Positions 17,040 to 28,396 of a DNA stretch of 47,487 bases are shown piece after piece (position 1 is the stretch's first letter; every line of letters begins with the position of its first letter). Both the position numbers and the translations under genes were made by a program. The notes beneath the pieces were generated by a model that was not told the origin of the DNA, searched no databases, and was given only the letters and a program-made list of their open reading frames with translations. The DNA is from Anaerolineae bacterium (GTDB lineage Bacteria > Chloroflexota > Anaerolineae > J036 > Brachytrichaceae), in assembly GCA_023511655.1 (NCBI GenBank), contig JAIMBB010000009.1, positions 1-47,487 on the forward strand, in the 5' to 3' direction.

Positions 17040-17984
17040 ATGCTTGAACTCCTTCGGCTCATCCCTGAATATCATTACCGGGTATGGGGCGGCCAGCGAT
17101 TGAAGCCGGATGCCGACCAGCCGATTGGCGAGGCGTGGATCGTGTATGAGAACAATCGAATCGCCGACGGCCGCTATGCCGGCCAGACGCTGGCAGGGCT
17201 GGCTGCCGAACTCGGCGCCGGGCTGCTCGGCGAAGCAGTTGTCGCCCGCACCGGGACACGCTTTCCCCTGCTCATCAAACTGCTCGACTGTAACGACTGG
17301 CTCTCGATTCAGGTGCACCCCAATGATGCGCAGGCGGTCGCCCTGGAAGGGCCGGGGCACTTCGGCAAGACCGAAGCCTGGCACGTGCTAGAGGCCAGCC
17401 CGGGGGCCCGCCTGATCGCAGGCGTGAGGCCGGGCACCAAGCCCGACGATCTGGCACGGGCCATTCGCGAAGGCAGCGTGCTTGAGCTGGTGCAGCACCG
17501 ATCGGTGCGGGCTGGTGACACCGTCTTCACGCCGGCCGGCACGCTCCATGCACTGGGGCCAGGCCTGTTGATCTATGAGGTGCAGCAAACTTCCGACATC
17601 ACCTACCGGGTGTGGGACTGGAACCGTCCGGCCAGCGCCGGGCGCGCCTTACACATCGAGCAAGCGCTGGCGGTGACCGATCCCGAAGCCAACGGCCAGG
17701 TCCATCCTCTGCGCCCCATGCTAGATGCAGATGCCCAACGGCTGGTCGCCTGTCCCTACTTCACCCTCGACTTGCTGGCATCGAACGCCGACACGCTCGC
17801 CCTGGACACGGATGGACAGAGTTTCCACGCCCTCACTGTCATTCAGGGAAGAGCCATCGTCGAGAGCAATGACCACGCTGCACCACTCGGCCGGTTCGAG
17901 ACAGTTGTCGTGCCGGCTGCCTGTCGCGCATATCAGATTCGACCGCTTGAGCCAATCCGTGTGTTGAAGGCCAGCGCATCGTAA
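17040..17984 (+). CDS. manA: Mannose-6-phosphate isomerase, class I
   Basis: This 314-residue zinc enzyme interconverts mannose-6-phosphate and fructose-6-phosphate in the cytoplasm. Zinc ligands are seen in order: Gln91 and His93 in QVHP, Glu112 in KTE, His170 in TLHAL. Arg190 in ITYRVWDW is the expected catalytic arginine. The length matches the short bacterial and Bacillus type rather than the 390-residue E. coli form. It is placed immediately after the GH13 gene, linking outside glucan breakdown with hexose-phosphate metabolism. Confidence 0.93.
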   Translation: MLELLRLIPEYHYRVWGGQRLKPDADQPIGEAWIVYENNRIADGRYAGQTLAGLAAELGAGLLGEAVVARTGTRFPLLIKLLDCNDWLSIQVHPNDAQAVALEGPGHFGKTEAWHVLEASPGARLIAGVRPGTKPDDLARAIREGSVLELVQHRSVRAGDTVFTPAGTLHALGPGLLIYEVQQTSDITYRVWDWNRPASAGRALHIEQALAVTDPEANGQVHPLRPMLDADAQRLVACPYFTLDLLASNADTLALDTDGQSFHALTVIQGRAIVESNDHAAPLGRFETVVVPAACRAYQIRPLEPIRVLKASAS

Positions 17985-18022
17985 CTTGTTGATTTCTCGA
18001 TCTCCCGATAAACTTCCGTGTT

Positions 18023-18517
18023 ATGAACCGCAGGTCGTTCCTAGCCGGCCTGGTCGCAGGTAGCATCGGCGCGTTGATCGCTCCCACCTATACAGCATTG
18101 GCAGCTCAGGGCACGCCCGGCGATAAGATCATCAGGGGTCGGGGGCGCGAGATCTTCGTCAGCATTAGCCGTCAGCGCCTGTGGGCCTATGAAGACGGCG
18201 AGGTAGTCATGACCTTTCTGATCAGCAGCGGCGAGCCGAAGCGCGGCACGCGCCAGGGCAACTTCCGCGTGCAAAGCAAAATCCCCGAGGCCTGGTCATC
18301 TGTGTGGCAGCTACGCATGCCCTACTGGATGGGCATCTATAACGTCGGGCCCATCGAAAACGGCATCCACGCCATGCCGATGCGCAAGAACGGCGCATTG
18401 GTGCGCTGGCCAGTTGGTTACCCTGCTTCGTTCGGATGTGTGGTGGCCAACACCGCTGACGCCGCCGCGCTATACCGCTGGGCCTCTCTTGGCACACCGG
18501 TGTATATTCGTCGCTGA
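18023..18517 (+). CDS. L,D-transpeptidase (YkuD), short form
   Basis: This 164-residue exported enzyme forms or modifies peptidoglycan cross-links. A twin-arginine-like N-terminus (NRRSFLAG) and hydrophobic segment lead to about residue 28. The YkuD domain begins at REIFVSISRQRLWAYEDG. The catalytic pattern is His116 (IENGIHAMP) and Cys139 in SFGCVV. It has no LysM domain. It is a tandem paralogue of the next gene: both share the strings MPYWMGIY and NGIHAMP. Its stop overlaps the next start (TGATG). Confidence 0.94.
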   Translation: MNRRSFLAGLVAGSIGALIAPTYTALAAQGTPGDKIIRGRGREIFVSISRQRLWAYEDGEVVMTFLISSGEPKRGTRQGNFRVQSKIPEAWSSVWQLRMPYWMGIYNVGPIENGIHAMPMRKNGALVRWPVGYPASFGCVVANTADAAALYRWASLGTPVYIRR

Positions 18518-19275
18518 TGAGAAGTCGGGAGCCATCCGTCGCCATCCATCGGCATGGTTTGCCGATCATGCCGTCGCTTCTGCGACGAACATCTGGCACG
18601 TTGATTGTGCTGCTGATTGTCTGGAGCATCTGTCCGGCGGCGTTTGTCCCTTCGCCGGCTACGGCCAGCGCGCGTGCAGGAATCGGCAATGTCGTGACCT
18701 ATACCTTCGAAAAGGGGGACAGCCTGCCGGCGATCGCCGAGCAATTCGGCGTCAGCCTGCGGGCATTGCGCCGCGCCAACGGCCTGGTGAATAATCGCGT
18801 CATTCCCGGCACCGTGCTCACCATCCCCACCACGCCCGATGCCATCTCCCCGTGGATCGCACCGAAGATTGATCCCCAGCCGACCGACGGCAAGGTGATC
18901 TACGTCAGCCTGAGTAAGCAGCGCCTGTGGGCATATGACGGCGACCAACTGGTCTTCGATTTCCTCGTCAGCACGGGCTTGCCAACTGAAGAGTATCCCA
19001 ATCGCGACACCAAACCAGGCGTCTTTCGCATCAAGACCAAACTCCCCGAAGCGCGCGCCAACCTGTGGAACCTGGACATGCCCTACTGGATGGGCATCTA
19101 CGACGCCGGCAACATCGAGAACGGCATCCACGCCATGCCGTCGCGCAATGGCCGGTTGGTGAATTGGCGCGTCGGCTCGCGCGGCTCTTTCGGCTGCGTC
19201 GTCCTCAACATTCCCGACGCGGCCAAGCTGTACCGCTGGGCACCGTTGGGCACGCTGGTCGTCATCCGCCCCTGA
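18517..19275 (+). CDS. LysM + YkuD L,D-transpeptidase
   Basis: This 252-residue secreted enzyme has a signal segment (about 22-50), one LysM peptidoglycan-binding domain (about 58-104; YTFEKGDSLPAIAEQFGVS), and a YkuD domain (about 127-250) with His205 and Cys227 (SFGCVV). The domain order, LysM before catalysis, matches YkuD proteins. The first ATG overlaps the previous stop by one base. An alternative start is Met18 (ATG 18568), giving a more compact signal. It arose with its upstream neighbour by tandem duplication plus gain or loss of LysM. Confidence 0.94.
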   Translation: MRSREPSVAIHRHGLPIMPSLLRRTSGTLIVLLIVWSICPAAFVPSPATASARAGIGNVVTYTFEKGDSLPAIAEQFGVSLRALRRANGLVNNRVIPGTVLTIPTTPDAISPWIAPKIDPQPTDGKVIYVSLSKQRLWAYDGDQLVFDFLVSTGLPTEEYPNRDTKPGVFRIKTKLPEARANLWNLDMPYWMGIYDAGNIENGIHAMPSRNGRLVNWRVGSRGSFGCVVLNIPDAAKLYRWAPLGTLVVIRP

Positions 19276-19308
19276 CCAATCGTCCCTCACGTCCTGCAGT
19301 CGGCTGCC

Positions 19309-20058
19309 GTGATCTTATTCGTCTCGCCACACCTGGATGACGTCGCCCTGTCGTGCGGCGGCCTGGTCTATCGCCTGACGTCTGAGGGACGGCCGGTCAC
19401 CATCGCCAGCGTCTGCACGGCGGATCGTCCGGCGGATCGGCCGCTATCGGAAGCCGCTCAGCGCGAGCATCGGCAATGGCAACTGGGGGATCGGCCCTAT
19501 GAACGCCGCCGCGCCGAGGATGAACAAGCCTGCCAGGTGCTGGGAGCGACCGCGGTCCACCTCGGCCTGCTCGACGCCGTTTATCGCTGCGACGAACGAG
19601 GGGCGCCGCTCTACACCGATGACTTCATCGGGGGCGCCGTGCATCCGCTCGACTGGCAATGTCATCTCCCCCAGGTGCGGTCGGCGCTGGCGCCGCTCGT
19701 CCGTTCGGCGACGCAGGTATATTGCCCGCTGGCCATCGGCGGTCATGTAGATCATGTCATCGTCCGCAGCGCCGTCGAATCGCTGGCCCGTCCCTCCGTC
19801 CTGCGCTACTACGAGGACTTTCCCTATGCTGACCTGGTGGATCAGTTCAGGCCGCCGGCGGGCCTGGCATACGAACGCGTGGCGCTGACGACGCACGAAC
19901 TGGATGCGCGCATCCGCGCCATTGCGTGTTATCCGTCGCAGTGGTCGGTCATGTTCGGCTCTGCCGAAGCAATGTCGCAACGCGTTCAAGCCTACGTTGC
20001 ACGAACGGGCGGTGAACGGTACTGGTTCGTGGTTGACAAGACTCGCCCAGATGCTTAG
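19309..20058 (+). CDS. PIG-L (LmbE-like) deacetylase
   Basis: This 249-residue zinc-dependent N-deacetylase starts at GTG 19309. The metal and catalytic signature SPHLDD occupies residues 6-11 and the third ligand is in GGHVDH (144-149). Family members deacetylate N-acetylglucosaminyl lipids, mycothiol precursors or other GlcNAc conjugates. No mycothiol or bacillithiol partner genes are next to it. Flanking L,D-transpeptidase genes suggest a role in envelope sugar modification, which is inference. Confidence 0.92.
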   Translation: MILFVSPHLDDVALSCGGLVYRLTSEGRPVTIASVCTADRPADRPLSEAAQREHRQWQLGDRPYERRRAEDEQACQVLGATAVHLGLLDAVYRCDERGAPLYTDDFIGGAVHPLDWQCHLPQVRSALAPLVRSATQVYCPLAIGGHVDHVIVRSAVESLARPSVLRYYEDFPYADLVDQFRPPAGLAYERVALTTHELDARIRAIACYPSQWSVMFGSAEAMSQRVQAYVARTGGERYWFVVDKTRPDA

Positions 20059-20070
20059 CATAGTAAACCG

Positions 20071-21117
20071 ATGCTCATCTCACGCAGAAAGCTCCTCAGG
20101 ATGACCGGCAGCGTGGCTGCCGCTATGGCGGCCCTGCCGCTCACGAACCTCACTCATTTATTCGCTCATAAGATTGACCTGGAGATCGAGGTCGAACCGG
20201 GGCCGGAGGCGCCTCCTGCACCGCTCGGCCGCGTGGCGAACTGGCAGGTTCAAATTCGCGCAGCGCCGAAAGTGAGCGCCAAGGTCGTCCGCGTCGCCAA
20301 GCGCGACGAAGTGTTGCGGCTCTACGAACAGGTGGCCGGCGATGCCGAGATGGCTCACAACAACATCTGGTACATGACCGACGACGGCTATGCCTACTCG
20401 TCATGGATTCAGCCGGTGAACGCCATCAAGAATCCACCGGAGCCGGATCGCGCCGCGGAGAAGTTCTGGGGCGAGATCACCGTGCCTTTCAGCGATGCCC
20501 GCGTATCGCCTGATCCGCAGGCGCGGCGACTAATGCGTTTGTATTACACCGGCGTCTTTCGCGTCATCGGAGCAGCTCAGGATGCCAACGGCGAGTGGTG
20601 GTATCGCCTTCAGGACGGCGTGACGTTCAGCCCGGGTCCATATGTGCCCGCGGCACACGTGCGCCGCTTCGATCCATCTGAGCTGACGCCGCTTTCGCCA
20701 GGCGTTGAAAACAAGCGCATCGTGATTGACCTGGCCAGGCAGATGATGACGGCCTATGAGGGCGACACGCCGCTGGTCACCTCGCGCACGGCCACCGGCT
20801 ACGGCCCATTCCAAACCCCCAAAGGGTCGTATCGCATCATCCGTAAGCGCACCACGTCACGGATGATCGGCGGCGCCGGCGCGGATGCTTACGATTTGCC
20901 CGGCGTGCCTTTCCCCAGTTACTTCACCGCCAGCGCCATTGCGATTCACGGGGCATATTGGCACAACGACTTCGGCCGTCGGCGCAGCCACGGTTGCGTC
21001 AACGTGCCGGCGCCAGTGGCGTTGTGGGTATGGCGCTGGACGACGCCGGAGTTGCCGTATGAGGCAGTCGAGGTGCGCACGCAAGATTCATCGGCGACGC
21101 CGGTGATTGTGATGTGA
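20071..21117 (+). CDS. L,D-transpeptidase with SH3-like domain
   Basis: This 348-residue exported YkuD enzyme begins with a twin-arginine-type signal (ISRRKLLRMTG). An SH3-like region follows (about 50-130; WQVQIRAAPKVSAKVVRVAK), with perhaps a second one to about 210. The YkuD domain carries His293 (HGAYW) and Cys309 (SHGCVNV). It is the third L,D-transpeptidase in this 3-kb stretch but belongs to a different subgroup: HGAYW/SHGC rather than NGIHAMP/SFGC. Confidence 0.94.
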   Translation: MLISRRKLLRMTGSVAAAMAALPLTNLTHLFAHKIDLEIEVEPGPEAPPAPLGRVANWQVQIRAAPKVSAKVVRVAKRDEVLRLYEQVAGDAEMAHNNIWYMTDDGYAYSSWIQPVNAIKNPPEPDRAAEKFWGEITVPFSDARVSPDPQARRLMRLYYTGVFRVIGAAQDANGEWWYRLQDGVTFSPGPYVPAAHVRRFDPSELTPLSPGVENKRIVIDLARQMMTAYEGDTPLVTSRTATGYGPFQTPKGSYRIIRKRTTSRMIGGAGADAYDLPGVPFPSYFTASAIAIHGAYWHNDFGRRRSHGCVNVPAPVALWVWRWTTPELPYEAVEVRTQDSSATPVIVM

Positions 21118-21171
21118 CGCCTGTCGTCGCTTTGGATACCGACCACCCAGGTGCCGCGTTGAGAATAAGCT

Positions 21172-21205
21172 CAAGCGCCTCGCCCACGAATGGGCGAGGC
21201 GCTTG
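21172..21205 (-). terminator. Strong hairpin downstream of tRNA-His
   Basis: A perfect 15-bp GC-rich stem with a 4-nt loop (CGAA on plus, TTCG on minus) starts 12 bases after the tRNA-His 3' end. On the minus strand it is followed by GAGCTTATTCT, a weak U-rich run. It probably ends the tRNA transcript and may also shield the convergent transpeptidase gene. Confidence 0.7.
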
Positions 21206-21216
21206 CGATCTGGAAG

Positions 21217-21289
21217 GGTGCCCAGACGGTCTCGAACCCTCAACCTCCTGAGCCACAGTCAGGCGCTCTGCCATTGAGCTATGGGCACC
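21217..21289 (-). tRNA. tRNA-His (anticodon GTG)
   Basis: The acceptor stem GTGCCCA pairs with TGGGCAC. The anticodon stem CCTGA/TCAGG holds loop CTGTGGC with anticodon GTG, and the T arm is TTGAGGGTTCGAGACCGTC. An extra encoded G at position -1 (21289) opposite discriminator C73 (21217) is the identity mark of bacterial tRNA-His. CCA is not encoded. Confidence 0.96.
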
Positions 21290-21424
21290 ACGCTGCGCCG
21301 GGATTCTAACATATCCCCAACGCACTTCACATCCTCCCAATCGAGGCCCACACCGCGAAGCGCGGCCACACGTGAGCCAACAGACGGCGCGGAACGGATT
21401 CGTGATCCGAAGGATTGATTCGTC

Positions 21425-24004
21425 CTACTCCAGCACCAGCCGGCCGTCGCGCGCATCTACGCGCACTGTGTCGCCCTCGCGATAGCGGCCCTCCAGGATG
21501 GCCAGTGACAGCGAGTCTTGCAATTCGTGTTGGATGGCCCGCTTGAGCGGTCGTGCCCCAAAGGCTGGGTCATAGCCCACCTGCGCCAGATGGCGTTTAG
21601 CTTGCTCGGTCAGCTCCAGTGTCAGCTTGCGGTCGCCCAACAGCTTGCGCAGCCGGCCGAGCTGGATATCCACGATCTGCTCGATGTGCCGCTCGTCCAG
21701 CGGATGGAAGATCACGATCTCGTCAATGCGGTTCAAGAACTCCGGCCGGAAGAAGCGCTGCAGCTCGCGCACGATCTGGTCGCGCGTCATCAGCTCCAGC
21801 GACTGGCCGGCCAGCAGGTTGCTGGTCATGATCACCACCGTGTTGCGAAAGTCCACCGTGCGTCCCTGGCCATCGGTGAGCCGGCCGTCGTCCAGCAATT
21901 GCAGCAGCACGTTAAAGACCTCGGGGTGGGCTTTTTCGATTTCGTCGAAGAGCACCACCGAATAGGGCCGGCGGCGCACGGCTTCGGTGAGCTGACCACC
22001 CTCCTCATAACCCACGTAGCCGGGCGGCGCGCCGATCAGCCGGCTGACGGTGTGCTTCTCCTGATACTCGCTCATGTCAATGCGCACCATCGCTCGTTCG
22101 TCGTCGAAGAGGAACTCAGCCAGCGCCTTGGCCGTCTCGGTCTTGCCAACGCCGGTAGGGCCAAGGAAGATGAACGAGCCGATCGGTCGGTTGGGGTCTT
22201 GCAAGCCGGCGCGCGCCCGGCGCACGGCGTTGCTCACCGCGCGCAGCCCATCATCCTGGCCCACCACGCGCTGCCGGAGCCGCTCTTCCATGTGCACCAG
22301 CTTTTGCATCTCCCCTTCCAGCAGACGCGAGACCGGGATGCCCGTCCAGCGCGAGACCACCGCGGCCACCTCATCGGGGCCAACCTCCTCTTTGAGCAAC
22401 GGATTGCCCTTTTGCAGCTCGGCCAGGCGCGCTTGAGCTTGCTTGAGCCGGGCCTCCAGCTCGCGCAGACGGCCGTAGCGCAGCTCGGCCGCCTTGGCCA
22501 GGTCGGCGTCGCGTTCGGCCTGCTCGATCTGCACGTTGGTTTGCTCGATCTGCTCGCGCACCGCGCGCACCTCCTGGATGGCAGCCTTCTCCTGCTCCCA
22601 CTGCGCGCGCAGGGCGTTGCTCTTCTCCTTCTCGCTGGCGATCTCCGCCTCCAGCTTGGCCAGGCGCTCTTTGCTGGCGTCGTCGGTTTCCTTCTTCAGC
22701 GCCTCGCGCTCGATCTCCAGTTGCAAGATGCGGCGATCAATTTCGTCCAGCGCGGTGGGTTTGGAGTCAATTTCCATCTTCACCCGGCTGGCCGCCTCGT
22801 CAATCAGGTCAATGGCTTTGTCGGGCAGTTGGCGGTCGCTGATGTAGCGGGCGCTGAGCGTCGCCGCAGCGATCACCGCAGCATCCTGAATGCGCACGCC
22901 GTGGTGGATCTCGTAGCGCTCCTTCAGGCCGCGCAAGATGCTGATGGTGTCCTCGACGCTGGGTTCATCCACAAACACCGGCTGGAAGCGCCGTTCCAGC
23001 GCGGCGTCCTTTTCGATGTGCTTGCGGTATTCGTCGAGCGTGGTAGCCCCTATGCAGTGCAGCTCGCCGCGCGCCAGCATTGGCTTGAGCAGGTTGCCGG
23101 CATCCATCGCGCCCTCGGCCTTGCCTGCGCCCACCACCGTGTGCAGCTCATCAATGAACAAGATGATCTTGCCGTTGGACGAGGTGACCTCCTTCAGCAC
23201 TGCCTTCAGGCGCTCCTCGAACTCGCCGCGATACTTGGCGCCGGCGATCAGCGCGCCCATGTCCAGGGCGATGATGCGCTTGTCCTTCAACCCCTCCGGC
23301 ACATCGCGCCGGACGATGCGCTGGGCCAACCCCTCGGCAATCGCCGTCTTGCCCACGCCGGGTTCGCCGATTAGCACCGGATTGTTCTTGGTGCGCCGGC
23401 TGAGGATCTGGATGACGCGCCGGATCTCCTCATCGCGCCCGATCACCGGGTCCAACTTGCCCTGCTGGGCCAGTTGGGTGAGGTCGCGGCCGTACTTCTC
23501 CAGCGCCTGATACGTGGCTTCGGGGTTCTGCGAGGTGACACGCTGGCTGCCGCGCACCTGGACGAGCGCGCGCAGCACCGCATCGCGGGTGATGCCGTTG
23601 GCGTTCAGGATTTGCGTCGCTGCCGGCGTCCGTCCCGTGCGCACGGCCGATGGATCGGCTAGCGCCAGCAGCAAATGTTCGGTGCTGACGAACTCGTCGC
23701 GCATTTGCCGGGCCTCGGCCTCGGCCCGGTCGGTGAGCGCGCTGACTTCGCGCGAGAGCCGAACCTCGCCCGCTGCGCCGCTCACCTTGGGCTTGTTGCC
23801 GATGTCACGTCGGACCAACTCAGCGATGCGCGCCGGGTTGGCCCCGGCCGCCTGAATAATGGGCGGCACAATACCTCCATCTTGTTGCAATAGGGCGAGA
23901 AGCAGGTGCTCCGGTTCGATGTTCTGCTGGCCGTATTCCTGAGCCAACGATTGCGCGCTGAGCAACGCTTCCTGGGCTTTCTCGGTGTATTGATTCAGGT
24001 TCAT
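21425..24004 (-). CDS. clpB: ATP-dependent disaggregase ClpB
   Basis: This 859-residue hexameric AAA+ chaperone works with DnaK to rescue aggregated proteins in the cytoplasm. Domains run Clp_N (about 1-145), AAA1 with GEPGVGKT at 213-220, a long coiled-coil middle domain (about 400-530, the M-domain that separates ClpB from ClpA/ClpC), AAA2 with GPTGVGKT at 615-622, and the C-terminal D2-small domain. Length is normal. GGAAGGAA lies about 8 bases before the ATG. No full CIRCE element is visible upstream, only a TAGCACTG half-like string on the minus strand near 24110-24120, so heat regulation is unproven. Confidence 0.97.
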   Translation of the reverse strand: MNLNQYTEKAQEALLSAQSLAQEYGQQNIEPEHLLLALLQQDGGIVPPIIQAAGANPARIAELVRRDIGNKPKVSGAAGEVRLSREVSALTDRAEAEARQMRDEFVSTEHLLLALADPSAVRTGRTPAATQILNANGITRDAVLRALVQVRGSQRVTSQNPEATYQALEKYGRDLTQLAQQGKLDPVIGRDEEIRRVIQILSRRTKNNPVLIGEPGVGKTAIAEGLAQRIVRRDVPEGLKDKRIIALDMGALIAGAKYRGEFEERLKAVLKEVTSSNGKIILFIDELHTVVGAGKAEGAMDAGNLLKPMLARGELHCIGATTLDEYRKHIEKDAALERRFQPVFVDEPSVEDTISILRGLKERYEIHHGVRIQDAAVIAAATLSARYISDRQLPDKAIDLIDEAASRVKMEIDSKPTALDEIDRRILQLEIEREALKKETDDASKERLAKLEAEIASEKEKSNALRAQWEQEKAAIQEVRAVREQIEQTNVQIEQAERDADLAKAAELRYGRLRELEARLKQAQARLAELQKGNPLLKEEVGPDEVAAVVSRWTGIPVSRLLEGEMQKLVHMEERLRQRVVGQDDGLRAVSNAVRRARAGLQDPNRPIGSFIFLGPTGVGKTETAKALAEFLFDDERAMVRIDMSEYQEKHTVSRLIGAPPGYVGYEEGGQLTEAVRRRPYSVVLFDEIEKAHPEVFNVLLQLLDDGRLTDGQGRTVDFRNTVVIMTSNLLAGQSLELMTRDQIVRELQRFFRPEFLNRIDEIVIFHPLDERHIEQIVDIQLGRLRKLLGDRKLTLELTEQAKRHLAQVGYDPAFGARPLKRAIQHELQDSLSLAILEGRYREGDTVRVDARDGRLVLE

Positions 24005-24329
24005 GATTCCATTCCTTCCAACAAACCGGCGGGCATGTGTGCATCCCCGCCTCGATCATCGGACAATGCTTTCGTCATCATAAATCCGCGCGTCAGAGTA
24101 ACGTTGGAACAGTGCTAGTGATTCGTGGCAACCGCGCCGGGGCATTTGCACACGGCCATCTGTTTGCATACGCGCGATCATGCGGGCGACCACATCGGGT
24201 CACATCTACAAACGGGCGGCGGTGTGACGTAGGGGTAGCCTTGCCTGGTCACCCCTGTTCGTCCGGCGTGTTTGCAATGATCAGGACGCGCCTTACAATC
24301 GCCTAATGTCCGGTTACTGGAAGAAAGAC
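24005..24329. other. Divergent spacer between clpB and the SH3 lipoprotein gene
   Basis: Just over 300 bases hold the start-side control regions of both genes. No convincing -35/-10 pair, CIRCE palindrome or riboswitch was found. A TATGAT string on the minus strand near 24075-24085 could be a clpB -10 box but lacks a matching -35. Confidence 0.4.
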
Positions 24330-25541
24330 ATGAAATTGCACTTGCCGTGCCTCAGCGCTGGGCCAAATTCAGGCAAAGTCCGTTCTGTGAACTCGGATGC
24401 GGGTCGAATTCGAAACGCGCCGCCGGCGCCCGGAATGCTCAGAGCGGCTAACCGACGGGCGACGCGCCTGGTTCGGCTGGTGGGGCTGGCATCGTTGATC
24501 CTCTCGGCGTGCGCATCGAACGGGAACGCCGGTCAGGTAAACCAGACGGCCGAGAGGATCTTGACTGCAGCCGCCGAGCGACCGACCGCCACGCTCACGA
24601 CGACAGCTCCCTCCGCCACAACGCCGCTGCCCACGCTGGCCGAGCCAACGGCGACGCCGCAACCGACCGCGACGCTACAGCCGCCCATGGTCTTCGCGCG
24701 CTGCATCATACGCGCCGAGCTATCTATGCGCACACAGCCGGGCGAATCCGCACAGGCGGCCGCGCCGCTTCGGCCGAGCGACATCGTCACGGCTTACGGG
24801 CGCACGGCAGACAGTCGGTGGATCCTGGCCTGGAACCGAGAGATCACTTTCGGCTGGATTCCATCCAGCGCGCTGGGTTGCACGGCGCCGTTCGAGGACT
24901 TGCGCCCGACCGATCCGGACATTCTGCTCACGCCACAACCGACGGCGGAGCGTGCGATGCCCACCACCCCGATCGCCGGCACGGCGACGGCCACGGCTGT
25001 AAGCGTCGCCGCGATAACGACCGCGACGGTTTCAGCGACTGTTACCGAAACGCCAGCACCGACGGCAATGGCTACAGCGACCGCTACCGAGACACCGGCG
25101 CTGACAGTGACGGCTACAGCGACCGCTACTGAGACACCGGCACCGACGGCGACAGCTATGGCAACTGCTACCGAGGTGCCGCCGACGGCGACGGCTACGC
25201 CCGTCATGCAACCCACAGCCACCATCACGGCGACGGCCGAGCCCGTGCCCCCGGCTGCCACGCCGACCACTGCGATGCAAGAGACACCGGTGCCATCGGA
25301 GGCGTTGGCATGCGTCGTCGCATCAACCATGAATTTGAATTTGCGCAGTGGGCCGGCGCGCACCGCCCGTTTGATCGGCAGGCTGCGCCCGGGCGCAAAG
25401 TTCTCCGCCACGGGGCGCAACGCCGAGAGCACCTGGCTATACGGGGCTACCGAGCGCGGCGCCTTCGGCTGGGTAATCGCTTCAGCTACTCGCTGCGAAG
25501 GCGATGTCCGCGCGCTACCGATTGTGGCAGATGGCGGATAG
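24330..25541 (+). CDS. Lipoprotein with two SH3-like domains and a Thr-rich linker
   Basis: The protein (403 residues from ATG 24330) has a hydrophobic segment ending in lipobox LSAC, then a Thr/Ala linker, a first SH3-like domain (CIIRAELSMRTQPGESAQAA onwards), and a Thr/Ala/Pro linker of about 100 residues. A second SH3-like domain (STMNLNLRSGPARTARLIG) lies at the C-terminus. Each SH3 domain is bracketed by cysteines, which could form a disulfide. The linker includes three 14-residue units. The start is uncertain: ATG 24330 has GGAAG six bases upstream, while ATG 24435 would put the lipobox Cys at residue 26, a more usual signal length, and ATG 24306 is also open. It is probably a surface wall-binding protein. 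Confidence 0.8.
   Translation: MKLHLPCLSAGPNSGKVRSVNSDAGRIRNAPPAPGMLRAANRRATRLVRLVGLASLILSACASNGNAGQVNQTAERILTAAAERPTATLTTTAPSATTPLPTLAEPTATPQPTATLQPPMVFARCIIRAELSMRTQPGESAQAAAPLRPSDIVTAYGRTADSRWILAWNREITFGWIPSSALGCTAPFEDLRPTDPDILLTPQPTAERAMPTTPIAGTATATAVSVAAITTATVSATVTETPAPTAMATATATETPALTVTATATATETPAPTATAMATATEVPPTATATPVMQPTATITATAEPVPPAATPTTAMQETPVPSEALACVVASTMNLNLRSGPARTARLIGRLRPGAKFSATGRNAESTWLYGATERGAFGWVIASATRCEGDVRALPIVADGG
25044..25169 (+). repeat. Three 42-bp tandem units in the Thr-rich linker
   Basis: Units start at 25044, 25086 and 25128 and encode TETPAPTAMATATA, TETPALTVTATATA and TETPAPTATAMATA. A shorter fourth copy begins TEVPPT. Nucleotide similarity is high, indicating recent slippage and a linker whose length can vary between strains. 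Confidence 0.85.
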
Positions 25542-25606
25542 CGGCTGATGACCGGCTGCCGATTACCGATCACCACCCAACACTCGCCGATTACAATGCG
25601 GGTCAG

Positions 25607-26973
<1,367 letters not shown>

Positions 26974-26981
<8 letters not shown>

Positions 26982-28230
26982 AGCGCATCACCTCAGCGGG
27001 CGGCACGCGCGCCCCAATGCGGGCGGGGTAGATGGATGACAGAACGCCGACCACGCTCGGCACGGCAATTCCGACTAAGGCAATGCCTGCTACGAATGTG
27101 GGCAGGCTGCCGTAGAACGAGAAGAAGAGCAGGCCGCCCAGCACCGTTCCGATCACACCGCCCAGTGCACCCAGCAGGGCGCCTTCACTCAGGAACAGTT
27201 GCGCCGCTGTCCTGGTGCGCCAGCCGACAGCCCTGAGAAGGCCGATCTCCCGCTGCCGCTCGATCAGGCCGCTCAACTGCGCGTTCGCCGCGGCAAGGGC
27301 AGCCAACGCCAGGCCAATGCCCACCAGCACGTAATGGAACCGCTCGATGCGGATCAGGAGAAATTCGCCCAGCAGCGTCCCGCTTAGCAGACCCTGGCGC
27401 GCCAGGGTGACGCTCAGCGATAGCACGAGCAGCGCCGAGGCGAGCGCGGCCGCCAACGCGGTGAGCGCCGTCCGGCTGGGCCGCCGCAGCAGGCTGCGCC
27501 AGGCATATGACCCCATGCCGCCGCCCGCCATCATGCCCAATCTTGCGCCAGCGCTCCGCACCTCGCCGTGCTGGAGCAGGACGATCGGCGGGACGCGGCT
27601 GGCCAGCCAGGCCGGGTAAAAGCTGCCCGCGATGCACAACCCGATCACGGCCAGCGGCACACCGATCAGCAGGGCGATAGGCGGGGTTTGCCATTTCAAG
27701 GCTTGGGCGACCACCCAGGCTGCGAGCGCTCCGAGGGCGCTGGCAACGGCGCCGACGATCAGCACCTGCCCGAGCAGTTGCGCGAACACCGTGCGCGAGC
27801 GCCAGCCCAGCGCCTTCTGCAGGGCGATGGTGCGGTAGCGCGCCGTCACATCGGCCCAGGCCACATCCAGGGTAAAGATCCCACCGATACCGAGCAAGGT
27901 AGCCAGCAGCAGCCAGTGCCCGCTCTGCAAGCCCTGAGCGTAAGAGACGTTCACTCCCTTTTGAATCCAGCCTTCCTCGACGTAGCCGATCTCCGGAACC
28001 CGCACCAGGACGCGGCGGGGTGAAGAGCCGATCATCACGTCCACGGTCAGGCCGGTGTGGCGGGCGATCTCGCTGGCGATCGTCTCGATCTTGCGCTGGG
28101 CGGCCGGCGTTAACTGGTCAATGCCGCCTACACGCACTCGCACCGCGCTGATGCTGTCCTCGCCGGCCAGCGTGTGGGCGGCTTCGAGCGTGGTGAGGAT
28201 CATGGGCGGGCTTTGGATGTAGCCGGCCAC
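26974..28230 (-). pseudogene. FtsX/MacB-type ABC permease, N-terminally truncated
   Basis: The 418-residue frame begins with a GTG in what should be the middle of the periplasmic domain (MAGYIQSPPMILTTLEAAHT). It then shows two FtsX-like four-helix parts: one near residues 105-215 and a second near 255-415, ending in [17 protein letters not shown], the usual family ending. Full members have a first membrane helix and about 200 more residues ahead. The upstream DNA holds only broken frames. It overlaps the frameshifted ATPase gene, so the transporter as a whole is degenerate. A shorter functional permease cannot be excluded. Confidence 0.7.
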
Positions 28231-28396
28231 GTTGAGCGTCGGGCGCTGTCAGCATGGACGGCCAACGAGATCGGCGCACAGGGGGAGCGCTCGCGGGCCA
28301 GTCTCGGATTGCGCCGAAGCAGCCCCGTTGACCGGCCGAATTTCGCCAACCACCGCCTGGAGATGACAAGTGCACGACGCCCGCTCTTGTTGAGAC

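Noticed and set aside
21259-21456. 65-codon frame on the minus strand
   Set aside because: Runs through tRNA-His and the end of clpB; a chance frame.
21518-23374. 618-codon open frame opposite clpB
   Set aside because: Antisense shadow of ClpB; no ribosome binding site or recognisable domain.
24005-24130. CIRCE element upstream of clpB
   Set aside because: Only one half resembles the site (TAGCACTG); the matching second half at the right distance is missing.
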